A stretch of DNA of 64,000 nt from Lichina pygmaea (taxonomy: Eukaryota; Ascomycota; Lichinomycetes; Lichinales; Lichinaceae). Below the pieces are notes generated by a model. That model was not told where the DNA came from. It saw only the letters and a program-made list of their open reading frames with translations, and made no database searches. The stretch is taken from positions 2,418,001 through 2,482,000 of the forward strand of contig OY730173.1 in NCBI GenBank assembly GCA_963422465.1, written 5' to 3'. Numbering within the stretch: position 1 is the stretch's first letter; each line of letters starts with the position of its first letter. A program made the position numbers and the translations under genes. Below are positions 33,826-44,633 of the stretch, one piece after another.

Positions 33826-34375
33826 TTGAATTCCTACACCACTTTAAAAACTAGCTAGGTTAGATCATGCCGGGATATCTGTAAGACTGCTAGGTGACCT
33901 GCACCTAGCCCTAGGGCAAACCCCCTCCCTGCGGCCCCTGCACCGGCGGCCCTCCTCCCCCCTGTCGAGATACTATAAAACAAGGAAAGGGGCCGAGAGC
34001 AGCCAGGCTAAGCTGGTCTCGGGTCCAGGAGAACCGGGGGGGGGGGGGGGGGGGGGGGGAATGTCGAGCTGAAGGAACCACGCCGTCAGCGCGGCTGCTG
34101 CCCGGGGGTTAGTGATCAGCACCTGTAAGTCAGCGCGGTGGCAGCAGCGACGCGCAATGCCTGGCGCTTCCCAGTGAGTTCGGCGGCCGGTCAAGGATCA
34201 CATGCTTCGCGGCGTCGGCGAAGGAAGGCGCGGCCAGGCCAATCTTGCCCCCCCCCCCCCCATCGGTCCCAGCACCACTGTTCTGCAAGCTGGTACGTAC
34301 AGTACGTAAGGTGTCTGCGGGGCTAGGCCAGAGTTGACGGGAGCAATAGGGGGAAGCAGAGTCACTACTTTTGCA
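33826..34375 (-). mobile_element. 5'-truncated, internally deleted LINE copy
   Basis: The 3' end lies at the left: GGAATTCCTACACCACTTTAAA-type sequence as in the other copies, here with almost no repeat tail. Reading the minus strand one finds KIGLAAP, then AAKHVILDRPP (the zinc-knuckle region largely missing), then AALTAWFLQ and a C run of 24 (34036-34059 as G). CAATTG lies outside both ends and might be what remains of the target duplication. Boundaries are approximate. Confidence 0.7.
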
Positions 34376-34389
34376 GGCGGAGATCAATT

Positions 34390-35350
34390 GACATTAATTG
34401 GTCTTTGAAGAGGGGCAGGGGAAGAAGGCAGGAGGCACGGCGCAGGCACGGCAGGTTACCCGTAGAGGTGGGGTTACAGCAACAGCTGAGTCAGCGGAGA
34501 AATGTTTTTCCAACCTTTGGAAAAAGTGGCTTTCTGTTGCCGTGCCACGTGTCCGACGTGTGCGCGGCTGCCTCCGGTCGCTGGAAACGATCGCCGAATT
34601 CATCGAGTAATTAGGTTAAGAAGAGGCTGATCGGCGAGGCTCAATTGATCGTCCTGATCTCCTGGTCGCAACGATCTGAACTCTAGAGGAGCCCCTCGTC
34701 ACGGTTGTGTGTAACCTTCGTATCTGCCCTCGCATCTCCACGCCTATGCCTATAATCGTCGTGTGCTGGCGTGGCTGGGTGAGGCGTGCACGGCGTGTTC
34801 CTCGATTATTCCGTGTGCGTTCCTCCTTCGTAGGAATGACAGTCACGATCAATCACTTTTGAAGCTCCCACGACAAACTCTACTGGCACGCCACAGATCC
34901 CGAGCATCCACCAACTGTCAGCCTCGCGCCTCGCGACATTGACGTGCTACCCTACCGTGCCAACCCGACACTTTCACCTCGAACAAGGCTCTCTTTCTTG
35001 CAGGAGGTTGGGTAGCGCTACGTAAGTACATAAGCATAAGACGCCGCTTCCCGGAGTCCTTGCATCCGACGGTACCGTATCATAGCTGTCAGGCCTCATC
35101 TTAACGTCATCGTGACATTTTACTAGTAGGCACGCTGACGGCGGTATGGGGCATGTTGCTGACCCATCGGCCAGGCTGCAGGTGCGGCTTGGGATTGACT
35201 AGCCGAGACACGTCCGCGAACCGTAAGACTCCATCGCAAGATCTACAGTAGTCAAACTGCCGGCAGAGTCTGGATGCGGGGTTAGGTTAGCTAAGCCCGT
35301 ACTCAGCTCTACAGGATATGGAGCGGGTCTCGCTGTTCTTGAGAGAGATC
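34390..35350. other. Intergenic, no gene recognised
   Basis: Nothing recognisable was found apart from a short TACGTAAG tract near 35020. Confidence 0.5.
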
Positions 35351-35480
35351 ATCGATTTAAAACTGCGAGGACGGTACGCGTAGTAGCGTGGTCACGATGG
35401 GTTCTCTCGGCAAAATCTCTGTGTGCCGTGGACATTTTGCCGAGAGAACCCATCGTACCGTCCTCGCAGTTTCAATCGAT
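35351..35480. repeat. Long imperfect hairpin
   Basis: The right arm (35435-35480) is the near-perfect reverse complement of the left arm (35351-35415) across about 46 bp, from ATCGATT...AAACTGCGAGGACGGTAC to ATGGGTTCTCTCGGCAAAA. The left arm carries an extra ~17 bp (35379-35395) and the loop is about 19 nt. It lies directly upstream of the BTB gene. Confidence 0.85.
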
Positions 35481-35495
35481 TGGGAGGGCGCCGGC

Positions 35496-36796
35496 ATGAT
35501 GGCGCGCATGACATCGTCGACACCGCCGTCGCAACGGAGGAACACCCTCACGGAGGCACTTCATCGCCATCGCTGTTGTCGCCGTCCGTTGACGATGCGC
35601 CATCCGGCCCGTTCGCGCCGCGAGGCGTCGCGCGCGAGGCCATCGACGAGGAGGGCGACGTGCTCGTCCACGGCGGCTCCAAGAGGCTGCTCGTGTCGTC
35701 CGAGATCCTGGGCCTGGCCTCGCCGGTGTTCAAGGTCATGTTCAAGTCGCGCTTCCGCGAGGGCGCGAGGGCACGACGGCCCGCAGCCCGCAGCAGCCGC
35801 TCGAGCTGCCGCTGTCGGACGACGACCCGCACGCGCTGGCGCTGCTGTTCCGCATCTGGCACTTTGCGCCCGAGCGCAGCCACCTCAAGCCCGACGTCGA
35901 CCTCCAGCTCGAGCTCGCGCAGCCGACGGACGAGTACGACTGCCCCACCTCCATCTACACCGAGAGCAAGCACTGGCCGCGCGAGCTGCTGGGCCAGACC
36001 GAGCCCGACGTCGACCTCCAGCTCAAGCTCGCGCGGCCGACGGACGAGTACGACTGCTCCACCTCCATCTACATGGAGATCAAGCACTGGCTGCGCGAGC
36101 TGCTGGGCCAGACCGAGGCCGACGTCGACGTCTGGTGGAAGTGCGCGACGGTGGCCTGCCTGTGGGGCCACGAGGAGGAGTTCGCGACCTCGACCACCAA
36201 GGTCGCCTTGCTCTCCTCGGCCCAGAAGCTCGATGCGCACAAGATGCATTCGTGTCTTCCTGGCTCGTTCAAGCGTCGGTCTCTCCCTCCCCCTCCTCCT
36301 AAGTCGCTGCTGTTCTTAGACCCCGCTCTCGCTGTCTGTGCTTTCGACGCAACCTGACATGTCTCGGACAGAACGACCGCAGCGGCTACGCAGCCGGGTG
36401 CTGTCGGCGATGATCGCCGAAGTCGAGGACACCATCGACGGACTCCGTTCCGACCTCCGAGTCTTCACCACCAACTTTGCCATGTGCAGGCACTGCGGGC
36501 ACAAAGACTCGCTCGTCTACTCGCGCTGTCGGCGTCCGCAGTGCCGCAACGACGACCGACATCGGCTGTACTGCACCAGCGACAACGGCGTCGCTCTCCT
36601 CCCGAACGCGCTGAACTCGGCCCACATGTGGCCCTTTACCCCCCCCCCCCAACTCGAGGAGAGCGCTATGGACTTCCTGACCAAGGCCAAGAACCTGCGC
36701 GCCAACCCTCAGCTGTATCACATCCGCGAAGGAGACACCAAATGCCCGCTTCAGCACATTGGCGCGCGCCCGTGGACGAGAAGGTTGATGCCGTGA
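35496..36796 (+). pseudogene. BTB/POZ-domain protein gene, apparently disrupted
   Basis: BTB sequence is clear but spread over three frames. One frame has EEGDVLVHGGSKRLLVSSEILGLASPVFKVMFKSRFREG (about 35645-35765). The next frame, without an evident intron, has PLELPLSDDDPHALALLFRIWHF, TDEYDCSTSIYMEIKHWL and LRELLGQTEADVDVWWK (about 35793-36190). A later frame (36360-36796) has CRHCGHKDSLVYSRCRRPQC and the usual C-terminus FLTKAKNLRANPQLYHI. The last switch can be an intron near 36240-36375; the first, near 35765, looks like a one-base frameshift. No ATG precedes the BTB core in frame; the nearest ATGs (35496, 35499) are in another frame. A 114-bp segment is tandemly duplicated inside. Such proteins usually serve as dimerising adaptors. 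Sequencing error cannot be excluded. Confidence 0.55.
35890..36117 (+). repeat. 114-bp in-frame tandem duplication
   Basis: The unit starts cccgacgtcgacctccag at 35890 and again at 36004; a third start (gccgacgtcgac) is at 36118. It duplicates 38 codons (PDVDLQLELAQPTDEYDC...LLGQTE) of the BTB gene, with a handful of differences between copies. Confidence 0.85.
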
Positions 36797-37062
36797 TCGC
36801 GCAATGTCGCGGCATCAGCCTGCAGTCGTTGTCCGAGGGCGGCGACGACCGAAAGAGGGAGAGGGAGAGATATACGTCTGTTTCGCGGAACACGACGAGA
36901 AGCCACTTCCGAGGGACCAATACAACTCCTCTACCGTACGTGTTTCTGCTGTCGTTGTTGTCCTTCTAGCCGGGGTCTGTTCGTCGCACTCGGTGGTGAC
37001 GACAGCAGGCGCTGTCTGTCTCGATCTATATCCTCCTGGAGCGAGGTCCTTCCATGAGCGTA

Positions 37063-38880
37063 AGGTCGTACCCCCCCTCACGGCCACCCTACCAAGCGAC
37101 AAATCCACGCGACTCTTCCATCAACAACACGTCGTAGCATCTCCAAAAATCAAGTATCCAGACTTCTAAGTGGCTCAATTGATTCAGCATGCCTTCGTAC
37201 ACGACCGAGGACCTTCGGAACGCGCTGTCGGCTACTTCTGATGGAATGCCAGTTGCTTCTGCCACCAAAACCCGGGGGATCCCTCGCACCACCCTCCGAG
37301 CCCAATTGTGTGGGTGAGACGTGCGATCGGTCTTCAACCAGAGTTGCCAAAGGCTCTCCCTAGACCAGGAATCCAGTCTGCAAGACTGGGTCCTCCTCCA
37401 AGCCTCACTAGGCTTTGCACCCCGGCATCAACAGCTTGCTCATTTCACCAAGAAACTGCTCAAAGCTGGAGGGGATGATAAACCTCTGGGAAAGCATTGG
37501 ATTGAGAACTTCTTGCGATGGAACCCAGAGGCTAAGTCTCTGAAAGCAGTTCCGCTTGATCAGATCAGGAAGAATGGTGCCTCAGAAGCTAATATAAAGC
37601 TGTTTTTTGAGATGATGGCACATCCAAAGATCTCAAGTATCACACCCCAGTTCCAGTACAACATAGATGAGACAGGCCTCATGGAAGGCATGGCCTACTC
37701 TGGAAAGGTCTTGACAGGGCGGGAGAAAAAGACTGAGTGTCTGAGTACTCCTACCTGTCATACATGGACTACAATTGTTGAGTGCATCAACACCACTGGA
37801 CAGTGCATTGATCCCCTTGTTATTTTCAAGGGGAAGTCTGTACAGAGACAGTGGTTTCCTGATGATCGGTCTGGAATGCAGGGATGGCACTTCAAGGCAC
37901 AGGACAATGGCTTCATTGACTGTGGTATTGCTCAGGGTTGGCTGGAAAACTGCTTCATCCCTTAATCTGGGGCAGGTCCTGGCAAAGAAATACGACTACT
38001 TGTCCTAGATGGCTATGTTAGCCACAAGACTGATGCATTCCAGTACACCTGCTACTACAACAACATCCACCTGCTGTACCTGCCAGCTCACACCTCCCAT
38101 GTCCTCCAGCCTCTTGATGTTGGTGTGTTTTCAAGCCTGAAGCAGGCGTACCAGACATTCCTTGATGATTTCATCAAAAGATCAGCTGCCAGAGCTATTG
38201 GGAAGCCCATGTTCCTGATTCTGTACCAGAAGGCACAGAAGAAGGCTTTCAGCAGCTCAAACATTGTTGCTGGGTGGCGACATACCGGGTTGTGGCCATC
38301 AAGCTGTCAGAAGGCATTGCAGAACAGATTTCTTGTTGCGGAGGATCCACCACAGCCAGCAGAAGCCCAGGCACACCCTAGGACCCCGCAAATAGAACCT
38401 GAGCATCCCGAGAACACATCCCAAGCATCACAGCTAGTATTCCCAACACCAAAGGGGCATTGTCAACTCCAAGAATCCATGGACAAAATTGGCATGAGAG
38501 ACCTCTCAGCCAGGGCTCTCTTTCGGTCAGTTGGAAAGTGCCTGGACTGCCAAAACCACAAGGTCAAGCTGTAGCAACATCAGATTGACTACCTAGAACT
38601 TGAGATCAAGACATTACGTCCACCGAAGTGTCAGAAAGTCCACCCCAACCTGAACAATCACTTTGTCAAGATCCCAGCACTTGAGGCCACCAGGGAGCGG
38701 TACCAGGCTGTAAATCCAGCTGACACGGTAGCCAGGCAGAATCAGGAGGTCAAGTTTGATCAGATGTGCTTGCAGTATCTTCTCTAGACAATAAAACACA
38801 GTGTCAGCCAAAAATTCTGTAGAAAAGTTGATGTCGTAAAAATAGTCGCTTAGGGTGGCCGTGAGGGGGGGGGTCAGACT
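37063..38880 (+). mobile_element. Decayed pogo-like DNA transposon
   Basis: Inverted repeats at about 37064-37100 and 38845-38880 share a C/G tract followed by CTCACGGCCACCCTA and AGCGAC. The arms differ in C-tract length and by a small insertion. TA occurs next to each end (37061-37062 and 38882-38883), although the outermost bases do not align cleanly, so ends are approximate. The element carries a single transposase frame on the plus strand, interrupted by three stops. It has different termini from the intact element at 23235-25357. Confidence 0.75.
37189..38787 (+). pseudogene. pogo-family transposase with three in-frame stops
   Basis: Reading from MPSYTTEDLRNALSATSDGM (psq-type HTH) to the stop at 38785, a single frame of 532 codons is broken by TGA at 37315, TAA at 37963 and TAG at 38572, without frameshift. 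The CENP-B-type HTH is RLSLDQESSLQDWV through LGKHWIENFLRWNPE. The catalytic Asp residues are all present: YNIDETGLMEG, LLVLDGYVSH and LQPLDVGVF. All three stops are the kind made by C-to-T change (CGA, CAA, CAG), which fits repeat-induced point mutation, the fungal genome defence. The protein is inactive as read. It is a different lineage from the transposase at 23395-25286. Confidence 0.85.
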
Positions 38881-38883
38881 TTT

Positions 38884-39881
38884 ACCTCGAGAGTCTTCCT
38901 CTCGCAACTTGTACTTTTTTTTTTCCTTCGGGATTCTTATCGTCCAGCATTTGGCAAGGGCACGCCGGTCTGCGAGGCATCTTGAATACCTGTTCACACC
39001 TAAAATTGTCGTGGTTGCTTTGCACGGTCTTGTGCTCTACGATCTTCTGCTCTATGGTCTTCCGCTCTACGATCTTCGGTGGCAAAGAGAATTCCGAACA
39101 TCAGCTCCTCGCTGCTTACTACGGTACTGCGGACGGCAACGGCTGGATCATCCATGCCACCAGTGACGCTACGGTCGTGCTCAGCTCAAGCTCAGCTCGA
39201 ATGTGACGTTCAAGTGATCTGAGACGGCTCACTGCAGGCTACACTTGGCTCTCAGAGGAACGTGTGGTCGGCGTGTTTGTCACCGGCCCAGTCTACGGTA
39301 TGCAGAGACTCGTGACTGACCATCAAGAGACTCCCGAAGCTACGGTATATCGTAGTCCGGATGAAGCAACTTGCAGCTACAATCCCTATCGTAGCACCCG
39401 CTCCGCGTCGCTACAGCGTCATTAGAGCCTCATCGGCTCCAGCACCATGCAGTACCGCAACTAAGATAGCTCCGGACCCTGGACCCATCCCTCGACTAGT
39501 CCCTCGACTCATCCCCCGCACCTACAACCCATTCGACGAGCTGACGAGAGAATGAGGCTACCGTACGTGGCAAGACACGTCCAAACCCCCAATGACACGA
39601 ACCCAAAAAAACCCCCAACCCCACCTCCAACAAGTCATGGTTGCGTACCAACCCGCGCCCTTGCCTCTCTCTCTCTCTCTCTCTCTCCCACATCGGGGCA
39701 GCAACAAGTGCAGGAAGACACGACGAGGTGTGGTGGGAGGAGCATCCGCGCGGACAAGAATCGCGGCACGATAGGACGATACGGTTAAAGGAAGTCATCA
39801 GACACGACGGGAGGTACAGTACGTAGCTCATCAGGGGAGGAGTGGCGGAAGGGAGAGGGTCAAAGGCAGAAGGCATAAGGC
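38884..39881. other. Intergenic, no gene recognised; (CT)n tract
   Basis: This is the upstream flank of the carrier gene. A CT dinucleotide run lies at 39666-39688, and the region 39540-39830 shows no TATA box. Confidence 0.5.
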
Positions 39882-41239
39882 ATGTCCACGCCGGAAGTCG
39901 ATCCCCCGAGCCAGACGAGCGGACCCAAGATCCTCCCTGGCGCAGGGTCGCGCACAAGTACGTTTCCCCTTCCTGCCGTACCGTACTCCACTCCTATCCG
40001 ATCCGCTCTACAAAGCCCCCACTATCGCTGGCACAGCGCTGTTCCAAGAACAACAAGTAACTCAAGCTGACGTCCCGTTCGGGCTCGCGGCGCCCGCGCA
40101 GCCGATCCGGTTCAGACCTGCACTTCTTGGGCGGACTGTCGTCGGGCCTCTTGTCCGCCGTCTTGCTTCAGCCGGCCGACCTGCTCAAGACGCGCGTGCA
40201 GCAGCACCGCTCGGCCTCGCTCGCTCGCGTCGTCCGGACCATCCTCGGCGAACCGTCGCCGCTGAGGCAGCTGTGGCGCGGAACCCTGCCTTCTGCGCTG
40301 CGCACCGGCCTCGGCTCGGCCCTCTACTTCACCGCCCTGAACGCCCTGCGACAGGGCGTCGCGAAGAGGAACCTGCCTGATCTGCCGGATGCCACCGCCG
40401 TCGTCCTCGTGGGCCAGGTGCTCGAGGAAAAGTCCCGCAATGACTCTGAACCTGTCTTGGAGCCGCTGAAGCCTTTTACGTCTCCCTCCTCCTCCTCCTC
40501 CTCCTCCTCCTCCTCCTCCTCCTCCTCTTCCTCCTCCTCCTCACGCCTTCCCCGCATATCCCACACCGCCAACCTCCTCACCGGCGCCGCCGCACGAGTC
40601 TCCGTCGGCTTCGTCATGATGCCCGTCACGGTGATCAAGGTGCGGTACGAGTCCAACCTGTACGCGTACCGATCATTATGGGGAGCTTGCAACGACATTG
40701 TACGACACGACGGTCTCCGGGGGTTCTTCGCCGGGTTCGGAACGACGGCGCTACGGGACGCGCCGTATGCCGGTCTGTACGTGCTCTTCTACGAGGGGAG
40801 CAAGAAGCAGCTGAGTCGATGGGCTGGAGCGCCATGCTCGTCCTCGTCTTCCCCCCCAGATCCATCTCGCTCCCGCGGACCCATCCTTGCCTCTTCTCCT
40901 CGTCGTCGTCCTCCTCCTCCTTCGAGCACGGCCTCGACGTCGCTCCGATCCAGCCTGTCGGCTTCGATCAACTTCACGTCGGGCGTCGTCGCCGCCGTGC
41001 TGGCCACGTCCCTGACGAACCCGTTCGACGCCATCAAGACGCGTCTGCAGCTCTTCCCGGCCCGCTACACGAATATGCTGCAGGCCGGCCGACGCATGGT
41101 GCGCGAAGAAGGCGTGCGCGCCCTCTTGGACGGCCTCGGCTTGCGTGTCGCCCGCAAGGCCCTGAGCTCCGCCATCACCTGGACCATCTACGAGGAGATT
41201 GTCCGACGCGGGGTCTTGTCGAGGGAGGGGCGGCCGTAG
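39882..41239 (+). CDS. HEM25: Mitochondrial glycine carrier, SLC25A38/Hem25-like
   Basis: Two exons, 39882-39957 and 40116-41239, joined at phase 1 (intron 158 bp, donor gtacgt) to give [20 protein letters not shown]...[29 protein letters not shown]; 399 aa. The three carrier repeats each show their signature: [25 protein letters not shown] and [12 protein letters not shown]. The second variant is characteristic of the glycine-importing SLC25A38/Hem25 branch rather than of generic carriers. The protein sits in the inner mitochondrial membrane and supplies glycine for 5-aminolevulinate, the first step of heme synthesis. It is longer than typical (about 300-350 aa) because of a polyserine run encoded by TCC repeats (40486-40541) and a Ser/Pro/Arg-rich insert between repeats 2 and 3. 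Either insert might hide an unspliced intron, but the frame stays open. Confidence 0.88.
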
Positions 41240-41783
41240 AGGCCGTAGAGGCAGCAGAATCGGTTTCTCCCGCCAGGGGGGTTGTGGCGGGGGTGGGGAG
41301 AAGAGGTGTAGTGGAAGAGGGGGAACAATGACGATCTTGTCAGAACCATCATATAGCAATTCTCCTCAAAAAAGAATTTCTAGGAATAGAAATCAATCTC
41401 CTGAACAGAAGCATGATATAAGCTGGTGGTGCTGTACAATGAGCTAGGACACGGCACATCATGGTACAGCATGGCATAGCATGCATGAAGTATTGACATT
41501 CATTGCAGTTCTACCACGCCAACAGCAAGTAGCGTCACTCAGCTGCTCCTAGTCTCTGTACGCACAGCTGTAATCAGGACACCCACAGATTTGGTACTGA
41601 GTGACTTGGAGTGGTAAGCACTCATGACAGTTCACGGCTACTGACTACGGTAACTGAAATAGGTGTGTGTGGCAGGGATACTTGGTGTCAGTAATTACCA
41701 TCACTGGCAGTTGCTATCATGACGACGAGGATGAATCGAGTTTGTTGTTGCTGTCATGATCATGGATGGTTAGACGGAGTACT
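41240..41783. other. Intergenic, no gene recognised
   Basis: AT-richer sequence downstream of the carrier, with repeated catgatggcatagcatg-like and atcatgac words but no clear element. Confidence 0.5.
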
Positions 41784-41794
41784 GCTGGTGTCAT

Positions 41795-42478
41795 TGATTG
41801 ATTGATCGATCGATTGAATTCCTACCCCATTTTAAAGCTAGCTAGGCTAGATTATGCTGGGGGGGGGGGGGGGGGGGGGGGGGAGGGAAGTCTATGTAGT
41901 TGGTAAGGAAAAACCTCAGGGGGGTGTGGTGAGTGAGTGACACATATCCCAAGGGCGAAAAACCTTCACTGCGGCCCCCTAGGGCGAGGGGGGCCCCATC
42001 CGGTTGAGGATCTATGAACTAGGTAAGTGACTATTGCAGTCCAGTCAAGTAGGAGAAGGAGGAAGGGGGGGGGGGGGGGGGGGAAGGAGGAGAAAAGTTG
42101 CTCCCTAGCCCAGGAGAAGTGGGTGGGAAAGGAGATCCAGGCGGAGGAACCACTTCGTGACCACGGCGGCAGCCCGGGGGGTTTGGAGGTTAGTTGCTGG
42201 AAGTCGGTGGAGGAGACCTGTTGGCTTAGCGGTAGTTGCCAGCGCTGTTGTGTGAAGCGTGGGCAGTTGAGGATTATGTGCTTAGCAGTCTCCCACGGCC
42301 ACCGGCAGGGGCACACGCCGGTGACACGAAGCCGGGGACTCGGCCGTTGGTGTAGAAAGGCCTGCCAGCCCGATCTTTCCTGTCCGGATCCGAGTTAGGA
42401 GGCTGCTGTGAGGCTTGGCGAGGTCGGCGTGTGGCCGGAGAGTTGCCGCCCCTTGTAGGGCATCTTATCTGGCTTACC
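41795..42478 (-). mobile_element. 5'-truncated LINE copy with 11-bp target duplication
   Basis: Inserted in minus orientation: the (ATTG)n tail is at 41795-41815, followed by the 3' UTR. Further right, on the minus strand, frames read GRVPGFVSPAC, then WPWETAKHIILNCPRF, then SAWISFPTHFSWAREQ. GCTGGTGTCAT stands at 41784-41794 and again at 42479-42489. Two long G runs (41859-41883 and 42066-42083) lie within, corresponding to C runs on the LINE sense strand. Confidence 0.9.
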
Positions 42479-42489
42479 GCTGGTGTCAT

Positions 42490-43177
42490 ATCCACGACAA
42501 AGAATAACTGATGGTAGGCAGTGGGTGTTACCGCCACCGACTGTTACTGGCATCGATGATCATTGCTTGCTATTGTCACTATCATGACTACTTCTGTCTC
42601 TCTTCTCTCAGTAAACTTTCTTTTTCTCTGTCTCTCCCTCCGCACCAATGGACATCACCACCACAGCCGGTGTCGACAGTAATTCACTTGCTTTTGCTCA
42701 CGACAACTCATCGAGAAAGAGTGCAAAAAAGTGGAGAGGCTTAGAGTACGGTGGTGCCCCCACACACCACACTTGGTTATTTGTCTTTGTTTTTTCATCA
42801 CAACTTATCAAGGAAGAGTTGGAAAGACTTCATTGGGGTTACAGTTAGACACCAGACTGGACAGAGAGAAGAAAGGGAAAGAAGAAGGGGAGGGGCGGAC
42901 GCAAGAGAGGACAGAGAAAAGAGAAAAGAAAAACAAAAAAAGAAGAAACAGAAGATTGAATGGTGAAAGACTGACCAGAAGGAGACTGAACAGGAAAGTG
43001 AAAAAGAATGAGAGTGCAGACACGTCGAGAACAACAACAACAACAATTGAGCACTCTCTCTCTCTCCACTTCCCCCCCCCCCCTGTCACCAGGCACATTC
43101 CAACCTTGCTTCCCACCAAAATTCAAAAAAGCAGAGCTCAACCGATTCCAGCCAAAGACGAAGAAGAGAGCTCGCCC
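42490..43177. other. Intergenic, purine-rich
   Basis: A strongly AG-rich stretch (42860-43030, mainly AGA/AAG words) lies downstream of the coiled-coil gene. Frames here translate to Lys/Arg/Glu or Phe/Ser repeats and are not genes. Confidence 0.5.
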
Positions 43178-44633
43178 TCAAAACCATCTCACACCCGGAC
43201 TCTTACCCCGCAAACTCTTCCTGCGGCCAGGCTCGACGGCGACGCCAAGACGTAATACACCGCGGTTCCGTTGGCGCTGGCGTTCGGCCGCTAGCTGCTC
43301 GAACTCGATGCGACGCATCTCGAGCGCCTTCTCCTCGCGGACCCGCCGCGTGTGGTCCCACAGACGTTCTTGCAGCTCCTCCGGCACCCAGCACTTCACG
43401 AGCACGTAGAGGTCTGGGTGGGCCTGGTGGCATGATCTTCGTTGTCAGATATGATTCGGCAGACTTCGCTGGGGGGGGGGGGGGGGAAGAAGGGGTTGGG
43501 ACGAAAACAGAGACAACCCGCCGAGGCAGCGATACAGAATAACGATCGAAAGACACACTCACGTCGTCCAGCTTGTATGGCAGGTCAAAATACCGCAGCG
43601 TCTCGAGCGAGATGTGCTTCCGCGCAATCTTGGTGTAGGTGACACGCTTCTCGAGCGAGGTGCTGAGCTCGGTCGTCGTCGTCTTCGTCGTGCCGCCGCC
43701 GCCACCACCACCACCACCACCGCCGCTCTTCTTGCTCTTGTCCTTCTTCATAATCTTGTCAATCTCCTCCTCCGTCAGGCCAAAGTCCTTCTGGAGCCGA
43801 GCCCGGTACTCGGCCTCGCGCTGCTCGGCCTCCTGCTTCTCCGCCTCGGCCCGCTCGCGCGCCTTGCGCTCGTGCTCGAGGATGGCGTGCGTCTCGATCT
43901 GCTTCCGGCGCGCCTCCTCCTCCTCCTTCTCGCGCGTCTCCCGCTCGAGCCGTTCGCACTCCCTGCGCGCCCATTCCTCGACCGCACGCCGCTCAATCTC
44001 CATCCGCTGCCGGTCCTCCTCGCGCTTCTTCTCCTCCTCGCGCACCTTCTGCAGCTTCAGCTCGTTCTTGACCTGCTGCTCGTGCGCCTCGCGCTCCTTC
44101 TGCCGCTTGTGCGCCTCCAGCTCCTCCTTCATCCGCTCGATCTCGGCGTTGGTCTCCCACCACTCGTACGGCGACGGGTCACGCGACCGGGCCGCCGCCG
44201 GCGCTGCCCGCGACCGGTCCCGGCCCCGGTGTCGTGACCGCTCGCACGTCCGGCTGTCCTCGTGGTCGGCGTAGTAGGGGACCGCGACGCTGGCGGGTCG
44301 ACTCCGGATCGGGATCTCTTCCTGGTTGATGTTGTTGATCACGACCGGCGGCGTGCCCAGGTTGCGCGGCCGGCGACGGCCGGCGCCGATCGACCGGGCC
44401 CGGTGCGGACCGGGGTCGTCATGTAGCACGTACATGTCCGCGTACGGATCTGGGGGTGGATGCTGATAGTAGTGTTGACCGGGCAAGTAGTTATCGCTCA
44501 GCAGGCGGTGATGATGGCGGGGGCGGCCTGGCTCGATCAAGACCGGTGGATCGCAGACGTAGCCAGTGCCTGGGGCAGGCACCCAACCCCAATCGGTCAT
44601 CTCTGCCTGGGTCGCTGGCGACTCGACGAGCAA
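43178..44633 (-). CDS. Conserved coiled-coil protein of unknown function
   Basis: Two exons on the minus strand, 44633-43563 and 43423-43178 (intron 139 bp, phase 0), about 438 aa. MLVESPATQAEMTDWGWVPAPG gives two possible starts (44633 or the Met before TDWGW). The order is a Pro/His/Arg-rich N-terminus with VVINNINQEE, a Glu/Arg/Lys coiled coil (about residues 155-285, EEEKKREEDRQRMEIERR), a Gly-11 run, then VTYTKIARKHISLETLRYFDLPYKLDD. That joins across the intron to AHPDLYVLVKCWVPEELQERLWDHTRRVREEKALE. The YTK...HISLETL...LVKCWVPE...LWDHT block recurs in uncharacterised Pezizomycotina proteins; no function is known. A gtaaga motif near the 3' end leaves open a further intron and a different C-terminus. 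Confidence 0.72.

Noticed and set aside
43614-44274. Plus-strand frames of ~210 codons rich in Leu or Ser
   Set aside because: Antisense shadow of the Glu/Arg coiled coil encoded on the minus strand.
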